DNA from: Verrucomicrobiota bacterium
GTDB taxonomy: Bacteria; Bacteroidota; Bacteroidia; Chitinophagales; UBA8649
Reading direction: 5' to 3'
Assembly: GCA_017853115.1 (NCBI GenBank)
Contig: JAFMKE010000008.1
Span: 1 to 35,759, forward strand
Length of the DNA stretch: 35,759 bases
Under the pieces are notes generated by a model that made no database searches, was not told the origin of the DNA, and saw only the letters and a program-made list of their open reading frames with translations. A program made the translations under genes and the position numbers. This document shows, in pieces, positions 1-8,065 of this stretch (position 1 is the first letter of the stretch; every line of letters starts with the position of its first letter).

Positions 1-131
1 CCATTATAAACTTGCTCTTGCATGGTGTCAGTGAGCCAACTATCTACCATAACTGAGTCTAATTCTTGTGCATAGCCCCATACCATGCTCATAAAAATAT
101 ACGTTAAAACTAAGTAGGGTGGATATTTCAT
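1..131 (-). CDS. Exported protein, 5' end only (partial)
   Basis: An open frame runs from an ATG at 131 leftwards off the window edge, giving 43 codons. It begins MKYPPYLVLTYIFMSMVWGYAQ, a short charged start followed by a hydrophobic stretch and an AQ cleavage-like site, which looks like a Sec signal peptide. The visible mature part starts ELDSVMVDSW. The ORF track omits it because it is short and truncated. A TAnnTTTG-like box lies upstream on the same strand at 176-183. It is divergent from the LysM gene. Its function cannot be told from the fragment. Confidence 0.6.
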   Translation of the reverse strand, partial: MKYPPYLVLTYIFMSMVWGYAQELDSVMVDSWLTDTMQEQVYN

Positions 132-175
132 TTGTGCGTCTTTATAGATGTGGTATGATATTGGGATATATTTAT

Positions 176-183
176 CAAAATTA
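176..183 (-). promoter_or_regulatory. Possible Bacteroidota -7 promoter box (TAATTTTG)
   Basis: The minus strand reads TAATTTTG, matching TAnnTTTG, about 45 bases upstream of the partial gene starting at 131. A TTTG lies 23 bases further upstream (207-210), at the long end of the usual -33 spacing and inside the divergent gene's start. This is motif evidence only. Confidence 0.3.
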
Positions 184-199
184 AGTAAAACTTAAGTTA

Positions 200-1084
200 A
201 TGAGAGCAAAAATTCTTTTAATCTTGGTAATTGCCAGCCTCATGACATGGGGTTCAGCACAGACTGTTTCGGATAAAATTATACATAAAGTTGAAGCTGG
301 ACAAACCCTCTACTTCTTATCCAAAAAATATAACATCGGTATTGATCAGCTGCGACAAGCCAATCCCGATATACTAGACGATTTGATAATCAAACCAGCG
401 CAAGTACTCGTTATTCCCGTTGAAAATAAAACGGTAGAATTAGATCAAGGTGGCTATAAAATCCACGTAGTAAAAACAAAAGAAACCCTTTACTCCCTTT
501 CGAAACTCTATGATATTAGTGTAAGTGAATTGATTAATTTAAATCAATTGGAAAGCGCTAACATTAGTATTGGGCAAGAGTTAAAAGTTGGCAAACTCCA
601 AGTGAACGACGATGCAATCTTTGAAAAGAGTACGAATGATATTGAAATTATCGAGGAAAAGCGTGAAGAAAAAACAGAGGAAGATAAAGATCAAGTCAAT
701 CAGGCAAAAGATGTCATGCTATATAAACAGCTTTTTGAAAGTTACGACAATGGAGTTAACCAGTTGAACAAAGACAAAGGGATCGGAAACTATTTGGATG
801 GGAATAGTAGTGGTGCATATCTAGCTATGGTCAATAATGTGCCTGCCGAGCAGATTGTAAAGGTGAGAAATTTGATGAACAACAAGGTGATTTATTTAAA
901 AGTAGTTGGGCCAGTATCTTCGAAAGATGCGGATAAAAACATTGCTATCAAGATATCAAAATCTGCCGCAGAAGATCTTAACATTATCGAAGATCGATTT
1001 TTAGCGGAGTGGACCTGGTATACGATTCAAAGTAAAAATGAAAACACCATAGAAACCCCAAGTACCACATTCGATGATTTTTAG
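200..1084 (+). CDS. Exported protein with two LysM domains and a DPBB-like C-terminal domain
   Basis: This 294-residue protein has an N-terminal signal peptide (residues 1-20, ending WGSAQ) and two LysM peptidoglycan-binding repeats at about 28-73 and 87-130 (IHKVEAGQTLYFLSKKYNI; IHVVKTKETLYSLSKLYDI). A charged, Glu/Lys-rich linker follows at about 140-170. The last domain, about 195-275, has GAYLAMVNNVP and KVVGPV-type strands that resemble the double-psi beta-barrel (RlpA-like) domain common after LysM in Bacteroidota. It probably sits in the periplasm or outer envelope attached to peptidoglycan. No catalytic residues are evident, so a structural or anchoring role is inferred. It lies 13 bases upstream of the yhhQ-like gene on the same strand. 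Confidence 0.8.
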   Translation: MRAKILLILVIASLMTWGSAQTVSDKIIHKVEAGQTLYFLSKKYNIGIDQLRQANPDILDDLIIKPAQVLVIPVENKTVELDQGGYKIHVVKTKETLYSLSKLYDISVSELINLNQLESANISIGQELKVGKLQVNDDAIFEKSTNDIEIIEEKREEKTEEDKDQVNQAKDVMLYKQLFESYDNGVNQLNKDKGIGNYLDGNSSGAYLAMVNNVPAEQIVKVRNLMNNKVIYLKVVGPVSSKDADKNIAIKISKSAAEDLNIIEDRFLAEWTWYTIQSKNENTIETPSTTFDDF

Positions 1085-1097
1085 CTAGCTTAGCATA

Positions 1098-1808
1098 ATG
1101 CAAGAAGAATTAAGAAATCAAAAACCTGGAAGAAGTGAACAAACCTTACTCATTCTTTCAGGTTTTTTTATTGCGTCCCTTGTACTGACCAACCTAATTG
1201 CTGGTCGATTTTTCACGCTAGAAATCCCATTCTTACACATTAGTTGGGCACTTTCTTCAGGTATCATTGCCTATCCTATTACATTTTTAGTTACTGATAT
1301 TATTTCTGAGGTTTATGGAGAAAAAAGGGCTACCACATTAGTGCTTACGGGCTTTCTGGTTAGTATATTCACCGTGATTATTATCCTTATCAGCACCAAT
1401 CTACCTATCTGGAAAAACTCGCCAGTGGATGAACAATCCTACAATACAGTTTTTGGCTTAGCACCCGGAATCGTTTTCGGTTCAATGATAGCCTATTTAA
1501 CCGCACAATATGTAGATGTTCAGTTGTTTGAATTTTGGAGAAAACTAACCAAAGGGAAACACCTTTGGCTTCGGAACAATGGATCCACCATTTTAAGTCA
1601 GTTGATTGACACCAGCTTGGTTGTAATTATTGCTTTAATCATTTATCCAAGGTTTACCGGAACATCTGAACCAATTACTTGGCATTCTGCCGTTCAAATA
1701 ATAGTTGGACAATATATTTTTAAAGCTGTTATAGCCTTAGTGGATACACCACTTATCTATATTGCTGTTGACCAAATCAACAAGTATCTTAAGAAAGATG
1801 TGGCTTAA
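1098..1808 (+). CDS. yhhQ: Queuosine precursor transporter, YhhQ/VUT family
   Basis: This 236-residue inner-membrane protein has about six hydrophobic helices. It carries the family hallmarks NLIAGR near the start and the segment SSGIIAYPITFLVTDIISEV followed by YGEKRA, typical of the DUF165/VUT family. In E. coli the family member YhhQ imports queuosine precursors (preQ0/preQ1), which end up in the wobble position of certain tRNAs. A later polar stretch, GSTILSQLIDTSL, is also typical. Family membership is clear. Transport of preQ0 or preQ1 here is inferred from homologues. It probably shares a transcript with the LysM gene upstream, from which it is separated by 13 bases. Confidence 0.88.
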   Translation: MQEELRNQKPGRSEQTLLILSGFFIASLVLTNLIAGRFFTLEIPFLHISWALSSGIIAYPITFLVTDIISEVYGEKRATTLVLTGFLVSIFTVIIILISTNLPIWKNSPVDEQSYNTVFGLAPGIVFGSMIAYLTAQYVDVQLFEFWRKLTKGKHLWLRNNGSTILSQLIDTSLVVIIALIIYPRFTGTSEPITWHSAVQIIVGQYIFKAVIALVDTPLIYIAVDQINKYLKKDVA

Positions 1809-1840
1809 TGAAGCAAACAATTTTAAACAACACATTAGTT

Positions 1841-2578
1841 TTACTTAAATCGCTGAAATTCTATTTTGTGCATTAAAGGAACCGCCAATCCAATAGAAGC
1901 TCCAACACCATAACCCACAAGTACATCTGTCCAAAAATGCTTGCCCGCTCTTACCCGTAAAATGGCTGTAGCCATGGGCAAAACAGTTGCTGCGAACCAA
2001 ACAAGCGGTTTCATTTTAGAGTTAGGATAATAATGTGTATGCATCATGGCAAAAGAAAAACTCGCAGATGCCATGGTCGAAGTATGTCCACTAAAGAAAG
2101 ATTGCGTGGCCCCTTTCTCCAACTTTTTATCCATTGGGGCATTTGGATTATAAAGGTAAGGTCTTTTCCTTTGCGCCAATTCTTTAGTTAAATAGGTTAT
2201 TCCCGTATTCAATAGAAATACTTCAGCACTTATGGCCGCAACCATACCAAAATCCTTACGACTGCGCTCACCAGCAAGAAACAGCATAGGAGATGCCATC
2301 CCCATATACATCAAGGCATCACTCCAATGCGCTGCAGTTGTATTCCAGTTATACGTAGCGCTTCTATCAAAACTACCTATAGTCATCCTGTCCAAATTGA
2401 CAATTTGATCCATTGTTAATGGTGCGCGTTTTCTCTCCAAGATAAAACCTGTTAGAGCCGAACCAGCACCTATGCTTAAGACAGGAACTTCTGTTGAGTA
2501 CCGCAGTTTATATGGCGATTGAGCGCTGCTTAATACAAAAAGAAGAATAAATACTATCAGAAAGAAGTGATGTTTCAT
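1841..2578 (-). CDS. Exported PAP2-superfamily phosphatase
   Basis: This 245-residue protein has an N-terminal signal peptide (cleavage-like SSAQ at about 17-20). The three phosphatidic-acid-phosphatase motifs are present: KELAQRKRP (132-140, the K-x6-RP motif), SFFSGHTS (160-167, a variant of PSGH with Phe for Pro) and RVRAGKHFWTD (208-218, the R-x5-H-x3-D motif). The pattern predicts a vanadium-haloperoxidase-type phosphatase acting on lipid phosphates at the periplasmic face. Substrate candidates include undecaprenyl diphosphate or phosphatidylglycerol phosphate, but the sequence does not decide. It is convergent with the yhhQ-like gene, with about 30 bases between the stops. Confidence 0.85.
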   Translation of the reverse strand: MKHHFFLIVFILLFVLSSAQSPYKLRYSTEVPVLSIGAGSALTGFILERKRAPLTMDQIVNLDRMTIGSFDRSATYNWNTTAAHWSDALMYMGMASPMLFLAGERSRKDFGMVAAISAEVFLLNTGITYLTKELAQRKRPYLYNPNAPMDKKLEKGATQSFFSGHTSTMASASFSFAMMHTHYYPNSKMKPLVWFAATVLPMATAILRVRAGKHFWTDVLVGYGVGASIGLAVPLMHKIEFQRFK

Positions 2579-2764
2579 AGAATTTAATATTTTTAAAGCC
2601 GTTAAGCTGGATCAATGTACAAATTAAGTGTTTTTTGTGTTTTAAAGCCCATTTTTCTCTGGAAAACTGGACTGTATTTTACGCATAAAATCGCATTCGG
2701 AGGCATACTTTTTCAAACTATGTGTCTCATTCATTATCTCAATTCACAAGTGCAATAAAAAACT

Positions 2765-4678
2765 ATGGGAGCTCCGAAAGTAAAGGCAACATCCACGGCA
2801 AAGCAACTACAAGCCTTCGAAAAACATCTCCTAAAAGATATTCACGCGCTCAACAAAATGCTCCATGAGGGCATGTTTGAAATTGATAAAATCCGTATTG
2901 GTGCGGAACAAGAGTTTTGCCTCGTAGACAAATATTATAAGCCAGCTGGCAAAAATATTGAAATGATGCAACTGCTTGGTAAAAATCCACTCTTTACAAC
3001 CGAGTTGGCCAAGTTCAATATGGAGATTAATGCTACACCACAGATCTTTGCCAAAGATTGTCTTTCTGTAATGGAGAAAGAAATTCTTGACAATTTAGAT
3101 GAAGCGCATCGTGCAGCTGCAAAATTAGGCATTCAGATTGTCTTAACGGGCATTTTACCTACCCTAAGAAAGTTCGATTTCTCGATGGATAACCTAACAC
3201 CATACGAGCGATATTACGCGCTTTGCGCATCAATTAATAAGCTTAGGGGTAAGAATTATGATTTAAATATCAGTGGAATTGACGAGTTGTTTTCTGAACA
3301 CGATTCGCCGTTAATCGAAGCGGCAAATACTGGTTTCCAAGTTCACTTACAAGTGAGACCGGATGATTTCGTGGATATGTATAATATTTCGCAAGTTATT
3401 GCAGCCCCTGTATTATCGAGTTCAACTAACTCTCCTATCCTTTTTGGAAAACGCCTGTGGAAGGAAACTCGAATAGCCCTGTTTGCTCAATCTGTTGATA
3501 CCAGAAGTTACAAAGAGCATGCGCGAGAAATGAGTCCACGCGTAACCTTTGGTGATCATTGGTTACAAAAATCGATTTTAGAAATTTATAAGGAAGATAT
3601 TATAAAATATCGCGTATTGCTGAATACGGAAGTTCAAGAAAATGTTTTTGAGAAATTAAAGAGCGGAACGGCACCTGATTTAATGGCACTTAAGGTGCAT
3701 AATTCAACAGTGTACCGATGGAATAGGGCTTGTTATGGAATTAGCGAAGGTAAAGCCCATTTAAGAATCGAGAACAGGGTATTACCTGCTGGTCCTACTG
3801 TAAAAGACGAAATAGCCAATGCCGCATTTTGGTTAGGCTTAATGGTAGGGATACATAAGCAGTATGGTGATGTTACGAAATATATGGAATTTGATGTAGC
3901 CAAAAATAATTTTTTAAAGGCTTCAGTCCATGGTCTCGATACAAAATTATTCTGGTTAGATGGCAAAAGCTATGCTGCAGGTGATTTAATCATTAAGGAA
4001 CTTCTTCCGATTGCTCGCAAAGGATTAAAACAGCACAAAGTAGATAAAGAGGAAATAGATGATTACCTCGGAGTCATTGAAGATCGTGTTCGTGAAGTTC
4101 GGACAGGTTCATACTGGCAGTTAAAATCATTTAACAAATTAACCAAGAAAGCAAATAAAGAAGAAGCTCTTGCCGCCATCACAGCGGCTACTATTCAAAA
4201 CCAAAAAGATAATACCCCCGTGCACAAATGGAACTTAGCCGAATTAGGCGCAAACAAAGACTGGAAGCCCAGCGAAATATTCGTAGAGGAATTTATGACC
4301 ACCAAGGTTTTTACTGCAACCGAAGAAGATATTGTGGCTTTAGTTAGTGAAATGATGGATTGGCAAAAAATACGCTATGTCGCGATTGAAAATAAAAAAG
4401 GTAAGCTTGTTGGTTTAGCTACTTCACGATTGATGTTAAGAGCCTATATGAAGCACATTCATCAAGAGGAAAAAATGCCATTGACGGTGGGTGAAGTAAT
4501 GATATCTAACCCAATGACCATACGACCGGATGCTAAACTTACAGAAGCTATGGAGATTATGACCAAATATCAGTTTGGTGCATTACCTGTAGTGGACGAT
4601 AAAAATCAACTCATTGGCATGGTGACGGAAGCGAACTTCCTAGCAATAACCAATAATTTATTGGAGAAGGTTAAATAA
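2765..4678 (+). CDS. GCS2-family carboxylate-amine ligase fused to a C-terminal CBS pair
   Basis: The 637-residue protein has two parts. Residues about 40-400 resemble the glutamate-cysteine ligase type 2 (GCS2) family. GAEQEFCLVD (about 46-55) matches the metal/glutamate-binding EQE(F/L) signature, and an Arg-rich SEGKAHLRIENRVLP segment matches the late ATP/substrate motif. Residues about 510-632 form two CBS domains (EEFMTTKVFTATEED; VGEVMISNPMTIRPDAKLTE, with GALPVVDDKNQLIGMVTE), which usually bind adenosine nucleotides. A cytoplasmic ATP-dependent ligase gated by adenylate charge is a reasonable inference. No glutathione synthetase gene is nearby, so a glutathione role is not supported. 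The gene is flanked by opposite-strand genes and looks monocistronic. Confidence 0.75.
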   Translation: MGAPKVKATSTAKQLQAFEKHLLKDIHALNKMLHEGMFEIDKIRIGAEQEFCLVDKYYKPAGKNIEMMQLLGKNPLFTTELAKFNMEINATPQIFAKDCLSVMEKEILDNLDEAHRAAAKLGIQIVLTGILPTLRKFDFSMDNLTPYERYYALCASINKLRGKNYDLNISGIDELFSEHDSPLIEAANTGFQVHLQVRPDDFVDMYNISQVIAAPVLSSSTNSPILFGKRLWKETRIALFAQSVDTRSYKEHAREMSPRVTFGDHWLQKSILEIYKEDIIKYRVLLNTEVQENVFEKLKSGTAPDLMALKVHNSTVYRWNRACYGISEGKAHLRIENRVLPAGPTVKDEIANAAFWLGLMVGIHKQYGDVTKYMEFDVAKNNFLKASVHGLDTKLFWLDGKSYAAGDLIIKELLPIARKGLKQHKVDKEEIDDYLGVIEDRVREVRTGSYWQLKSFNKLTKKANKEEALAAITAATIQNQKDNTPVHKWNLAELGANKDWKPSEIFVEEFMTTKVFTATEEDIVALVSEMMDWQKIRYVAIENKKGKLVGLATSRLMLRAYMKHIHQEEKMPLTVGEVMISNPMTIRPDAKLTEAMEIMTKYQFGALPVVDDKNQLIGMVTEANFLAITNNLLEKVK

Positions 4679-4710
4679 TTCTACACTGGCTCGCATTAAA
4701 GTACGGACAC

Positions 4711-6525
4711 CTAGGCATTAACCCTTTTTGAGGCAGCAATTCTTCTTTCTATATCACCCAACTCACCCTTAGGAATTGCGCCAATCAAGCGTTGCGTATA
4801 CTCTTTTTGCGGATTGTTATAAATTTCATCAGCAATACCCATTTCCTCAATCTTACCTTTATTCATTACGATCATTTGATCGCTCATAAATTTAACCACG
4901 GATAAATCGTGAGAAATAAAGATATAGGTAAAACCAAATTCTTCCCTAAGGTTTAAAAGCAAGTTCAACACTTGAGCCTGCACTGACACGTCAAGTGCTG
5001 ATACAGATTCATCACAAATAATGAACCGGGGATTTAAAGCCAAAGCGCGCGCAATACATATTCGCTGTCTTTGTCCACCACTAAATTCGTGCGGATATCG
5101 ATGATAATGATTGGGATCTAATCCCACAGTACTCAATAGGCTTTCGACCTTATCTTTTCGCTCTTTTTCATTGCTCAACAAACCGTGCACAGACATCGGC
5201 TCTTGAATAGCTCCTCCTATCGTCATTCTTGGATTTAAAGATGAATAAGGATCCTGAAAAATGATCTGCATATCTTTTCGTAAGTCCTTCAAATCGGCAC
5301 TGTTCATACTCAAGATATCTCTCCCTTCAAACAATACCTCGCCATCGTGAGCAGGAGCCAAATTTAAAATCGTACGACCCAAGGTCGTCTTTCCACATCC
5401 GGACTCACCTACCAAGCCCATGGTTTCTCCAGGATAAACCTGAAAACTTACATCATCTACCGCTTTAACCCAAGAAGTAGTTTTACCGAAGAAATTTTTA
5501 TTTGTAGGAAACCAAGTTTTTAATCCTTTCACCTCCAAAATGGGCGTTTTCTCTTTAAGCTTCTCCATTCTTTCTTTGGTAGTTGCTTCAGAAACAACTA
5601 CTTTATTAATAGCTTCTTCAACGGAGGTATTCAGCTCTGTGATACTGCCATCTGCTTCAACGCGCATGAAATCTTTGACTGTAGGCAGTTTACTCAATCG
5701 TTTGCCTAGTGGCGGTCTACACGCTAGTAAAGAACGGGTATAGGGATGTTTCGGATTTTTAAATATATCCAATACATCGCCGGTTTCAACAATATTTCCT
5801 TGATACATCACAATTACGCGATCAGCTATCTCTCCGATAACCCCCAAATCATGCGTAATAAAAACAATAGAACTTTCGAGTTGCATACTCAAATCGTTCA
5901 TCAATTCAAGAATAGTTTTTTGAACGGTGACATCAAGAGCCGTTGTAGGTTCATCTGCAATCAGAATATCAGGATTACAACTCATTGCCATGGCAATCAT
6001 GACGCGTTGTTTTTGTCCACCTGAAAGTTGATGAGGATAAGCATCGAAAATACGCGGAGGATCCGGAAGTTGAACTTTCTCAAACATTTCTAGAGTAATC
6101 GCCTTCGCTTTTTCTTTATCCACTTTTTGATGAAGTAAAATTGCTTCCATCACTTGATCACCACAAGTAAAAACAGGGTTTAGTGAGGTCATAGGCTCCT
6201 GAAAAATCATGGAGATGTCATTCCCGCGAAACTTTCGCATTTCTTCTTCAGGAATTTGAAGTAAATCGATTTGTCTACCATCCTTGGTGTGATAGATGAC
6301 TTCACCCGAACTTATTTTTCCAGGAGGTGAGGGAATTAAACGCATGATCGATAAGGATGTAACCGATTTTCCCGAACCAGATTCACCAACGATACCGACA
6401 GTTTCTCCGCGATACAAAGTAAAACTAATCCCCTTAACCGCTTTTACACTTCCTTCATCCGTATTGAACTCAGTAACCAGATTTTTAACCTCTAATAAAA
6501 TCTTCTTTTCACTCATGGAATGCAT
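4711..6525 (-). CDS. Peptide/nickel-type ABC transporter with two fused ATPase domains (YejF/GsiA-like)
   Basis: The 604-residue protein holds two complete ABC ATPases. The first has Walker A GESGSGKS (47-54), signature LSGGQKQR and Walker B ILIADEPTTALD. It is followed by an oligopeptide-type C-terminal extension (NPKHPYTRSLLACRPP). The second, from about residue 330, has Walker A GESGCGKT, signature FSGGQRQR and Walker B FIICDESVSALD. In that last motif Ser replaces the usual Thr after ES, and the catalytic Glu is present. This is the DppD-DppF-type fusion that energises oligopeptide import. No permease or binding-protein gene is adjacent, so the partners must be elsewhere. The start may be the second ATG (6516, MSEKKILLEVKNL), which fits family N termini slightly better. 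Confidence 0.9.
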   Translation of the reverse strand: MHSMSEKKILLEVKNLVTEFNTDEGSVKAVKGISFTLYRGETVGIVGESGSGKSVTSLSIMRLIPSPPGKISSGEVIYHTKDGRQIDLLQIPEEEMRKFRGNDISMIFQEPMTSLNPVFTCGDQVMEAILLHQKVDKEKAKAITLEMFEKVQLPDPPRIFDAYPHQLSGGQKQRVMIAMAMSCNPDILIADEPTTALDVTVQKTILELMNDLSMQLESSIVFITHDLGVIGEIADRVIVMYQGNIVETGDVLDIFKNPKHPYTRSLLACRPPLGKRLSKLPTVKDFMRVEADGSITELNTSVEEAINKVVVSEATTKERMEKLKEKTPILEVKGLKTWFPTNKNFFGKTTSWVKAVDDVSFQVYPGETMGLVGESGCGKTTLGRTILNLAPAHDGEVLFEGRDILSMNSADLKDLRKDMQIIFQDPYSSLNPRMTIGGAIQEPMSVHGLLSNEKERKDKVESLLSTVGLDPNHYHRYPHEFSGGQRQRICIARALALNPRFIICDESVSALDVSVQAQVLNLLLNLREEFGFTYIFISHDLSVVKFMSDQMIVMNKGKIEEMGIADEIYNNPQKEYTQRLIGAIPKGELGDIERRIAASKRVNA

Positions 6526-6584
6526 TCTTTTTTAATGCCAATTGGAGGCATTATTTACAAGGAACTAAATTAAGGCTAATTTCT

Positions 6585-7625
6585 CTATTTTTTGAGCTTC
6601 GCCCAATTTAACATCCTCGCCATATGTTCTGGCAATGCCAATTCTTCCAACAAATCATCGATATCTTCAAAACTAAAAGTACTCCATTCAATCGATTGGA
6701 TAGCAGCCAACCAATCTGCAGGGTCTAAAGATGGTATCACCTTACCTCTTTGTTTATTCACTAACTCTTTAGCTCCAACGCGATTAGAGACATAAACCGG
6801 CAAGTGAGCAGCAAAAGCTTCCGTGATTATTTGACCAAAAGGTTCATAAACAGCTGGATGAAGTAACATATCGGCTGCAGCATATATTTCTTGAACGTTT
6901 TTTACAAATCCTAAAGAAATTACATTCTCGAGCGCACTATCAAAGGAAGAACCTGCTACGAGAAGCTTATAATTCTGTGGCAAATGAGCAAAAACTTTTT
7001 GTAAAATATCTAAGCCCTTTCTTTTATGACTTGTAGAAACGAGCAAAAAGAGTTTATCATCCGGCTCAAAACGCCACTTAGCGCGCATCGCCTGTTTATC
7101 CAGCTTCTGATTGAAACGACTCAGATTGATCGGTGGATAAAGTACTTTGACATTATTAGGTGAAATGTGGTAACACCTGATGATCTCATTTTTCACCATT
7201 TCAGAACAAGCATATATCACTTGTGCATTATTAAAGGCTTTGCGATCTAGATAGAGTTGCATTAAATCCACCAAATCATACAGGCGATTACCCTTAGCAT
7301 CTAAATATCCTTTATGTGTACTCGGTGCAATCACATGATTTTGCCTGGATGTTCGCTCAAGTGATAAGATAAAATCGAAGGAATTCCTATCTAATATCTT
7401 CTTTAACTTCTTATCGAAAAAGAAGTTTCGGATGGGTTTGGGTACGCGTCTGAGGTTAATGAAATGCACCTTTAATCCTTTCGGCACATCAATATCATCC
7501 GCCTTCTTTGAAGTAAACAGATGAACCTCGTCCCCACGCTGAAGAAAATAGTCGATGTAATTAAACAAGCGAGTCTCGAGACCTCCTTTATAAACATATC
7601 GGATATGAATTAAAGCAACACGCAT
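6585..7625 (-). CDS. GT4-family glycosyltransferase
   Basis: From the ATG at 7625 the protein is 346 residues, beginning MRVALIHIRYVYKGGLETR, a typical GT-B first strand with a glycine-rich turn. I prefer this start to the upstream ATGs at 7640 and 7646, which only add MLMFENG. The C-terminal half has LFLLVSTSHKRKGLDILQK, the nucleotide-sugar-binding strand, then AADMLLHPAVYEPFGQIITE with the EPFG(x)3-4E motif, where Glu binds the sugar donor. It probably adds a sugar to a lipid-linked glycan or lipopolysaccharide core at the inner face of the membrane. Donor and acceptor are unknown. It is not in a visible polysaccharide cluster. Confidence 0.85.
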   Translation of the reverse strand: MRVALIHIRYVYKGGLETRLFNYIDYFLQRGDEVHLFTSKKADDIDVPKGLKVHFINLRRVPKPIRNFFFDKKLKKILDRNSFDFILSLERTSRQNHVIAPSTHKGYLDAKGNRLYDLVDLMQLYLDRKAFNNAQVIYACSEMVKNEIIRCYHISPNNVKVLYPPINLSRFNQKLDKQAMRAKWRFEPDDKLFLLVSTSHKRKGLDILQKVFAHLPQNYKLLVAGSSFDSALENVISLGFVKNVQEIYAAADMLLHPAVYEPFGQIITEAFAAHLPVYVSNRVGAKELVNKQRGKVIPSLDPADWLAAIQSIEWSTFSFEDIDDLLEELALPEHMARMLNWAKLKK

Positions 7626-7700
7626 TCCGTTTTCAAACATAAGCATTTTATCTCAGTGAATGCATTAAACATCCTGATGAGTATCGCTGAAAATTATTCA

Positions 7701-7708
7701 TATATTTG
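7701..7708 (+). promoter_or_regulatory. Bacteroidota -7 promoter box (TATATTTG)
   Basis: TATATTTG is an exact match to TAnnTTTG, 26 bases before the ATG of the SCP2 gene, in the gap between divergent genes. No clear -33 TTTG is seen. Position and match make it the likely promoter of the SCP2 gene. Confidence 0.5.
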
Positions 7709-7733
7709 TACCAAACAAGCGTTTGATTGATTA

Positions 7734-8060
7734 ATGGAAACCGCACGCGAAATAATCCTTTCACTGGAGAATAGATTTAAACCTGAAGAGGTAAATGACG
7801 ATTTAGACATCCTGTTTCATTTTGATATTAGTGGTCCGGATGGCGGACAGTTCTCTGTGCAAATCGACGATGATAAATGCGTGGTAACTGAAGGTTTACA
7901 GGGTGACCCCAAATGTTTGGTAAGTTGCACAGATAAAGTCTATGCTGACTTAGAATTAGGTCGCACAAATGCCCAGATGGCTTTTATGACTGGGAAAATC
8001 AAAATTTCCAATATTATGGCCATGATGAAGTTTATCAATTGTTTTGAAAAACTTCACTAG
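7734..8060 (+). CDS. SCP2 sterol-binding-domain protein, single domain
   Basis: This 108-residue protein is one SCP2 domain with no signal peptide. Recognisable features are ILFHFDISGPDGGQFSVQID, the central DPKCLVSCTDKVYADLELG and the closing MTGKIKISNIMAMMKF, which form the lipid-binding lid helix in the family. SCP2 domains bind lipids or fatty acyl chains in a hydrophobic tunnel. Bacterial stand-alone versions are poorly characterised, so the ligand is unknown. It stands alone between divergent and convergent neighbours, with its own -7 box. Confidence 0.8.
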   Translation: METAREIILSLENRFKPEEVNDDLDILFHFDISGPDGGQFSVQIDDDKCVVTEGLQGDPKCLVSCTDKVYADLELGRTNAQMAFMTGKIKISNIMAMMKFINCFEKLH

Positions 8061-8065
8061 ATTCC

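Noticed and set aside
5746-6024. 92-codon plus-strand frame inside the ABC ATPase gene
   Set aside because: It is antisense to conserved ABC motifs and has no recognisable domain.
4711-6525. Full peptide-transport operon
   Set aside because: Only the double ATPase is present. No permease or binding-protein gene is adjacent on either side.
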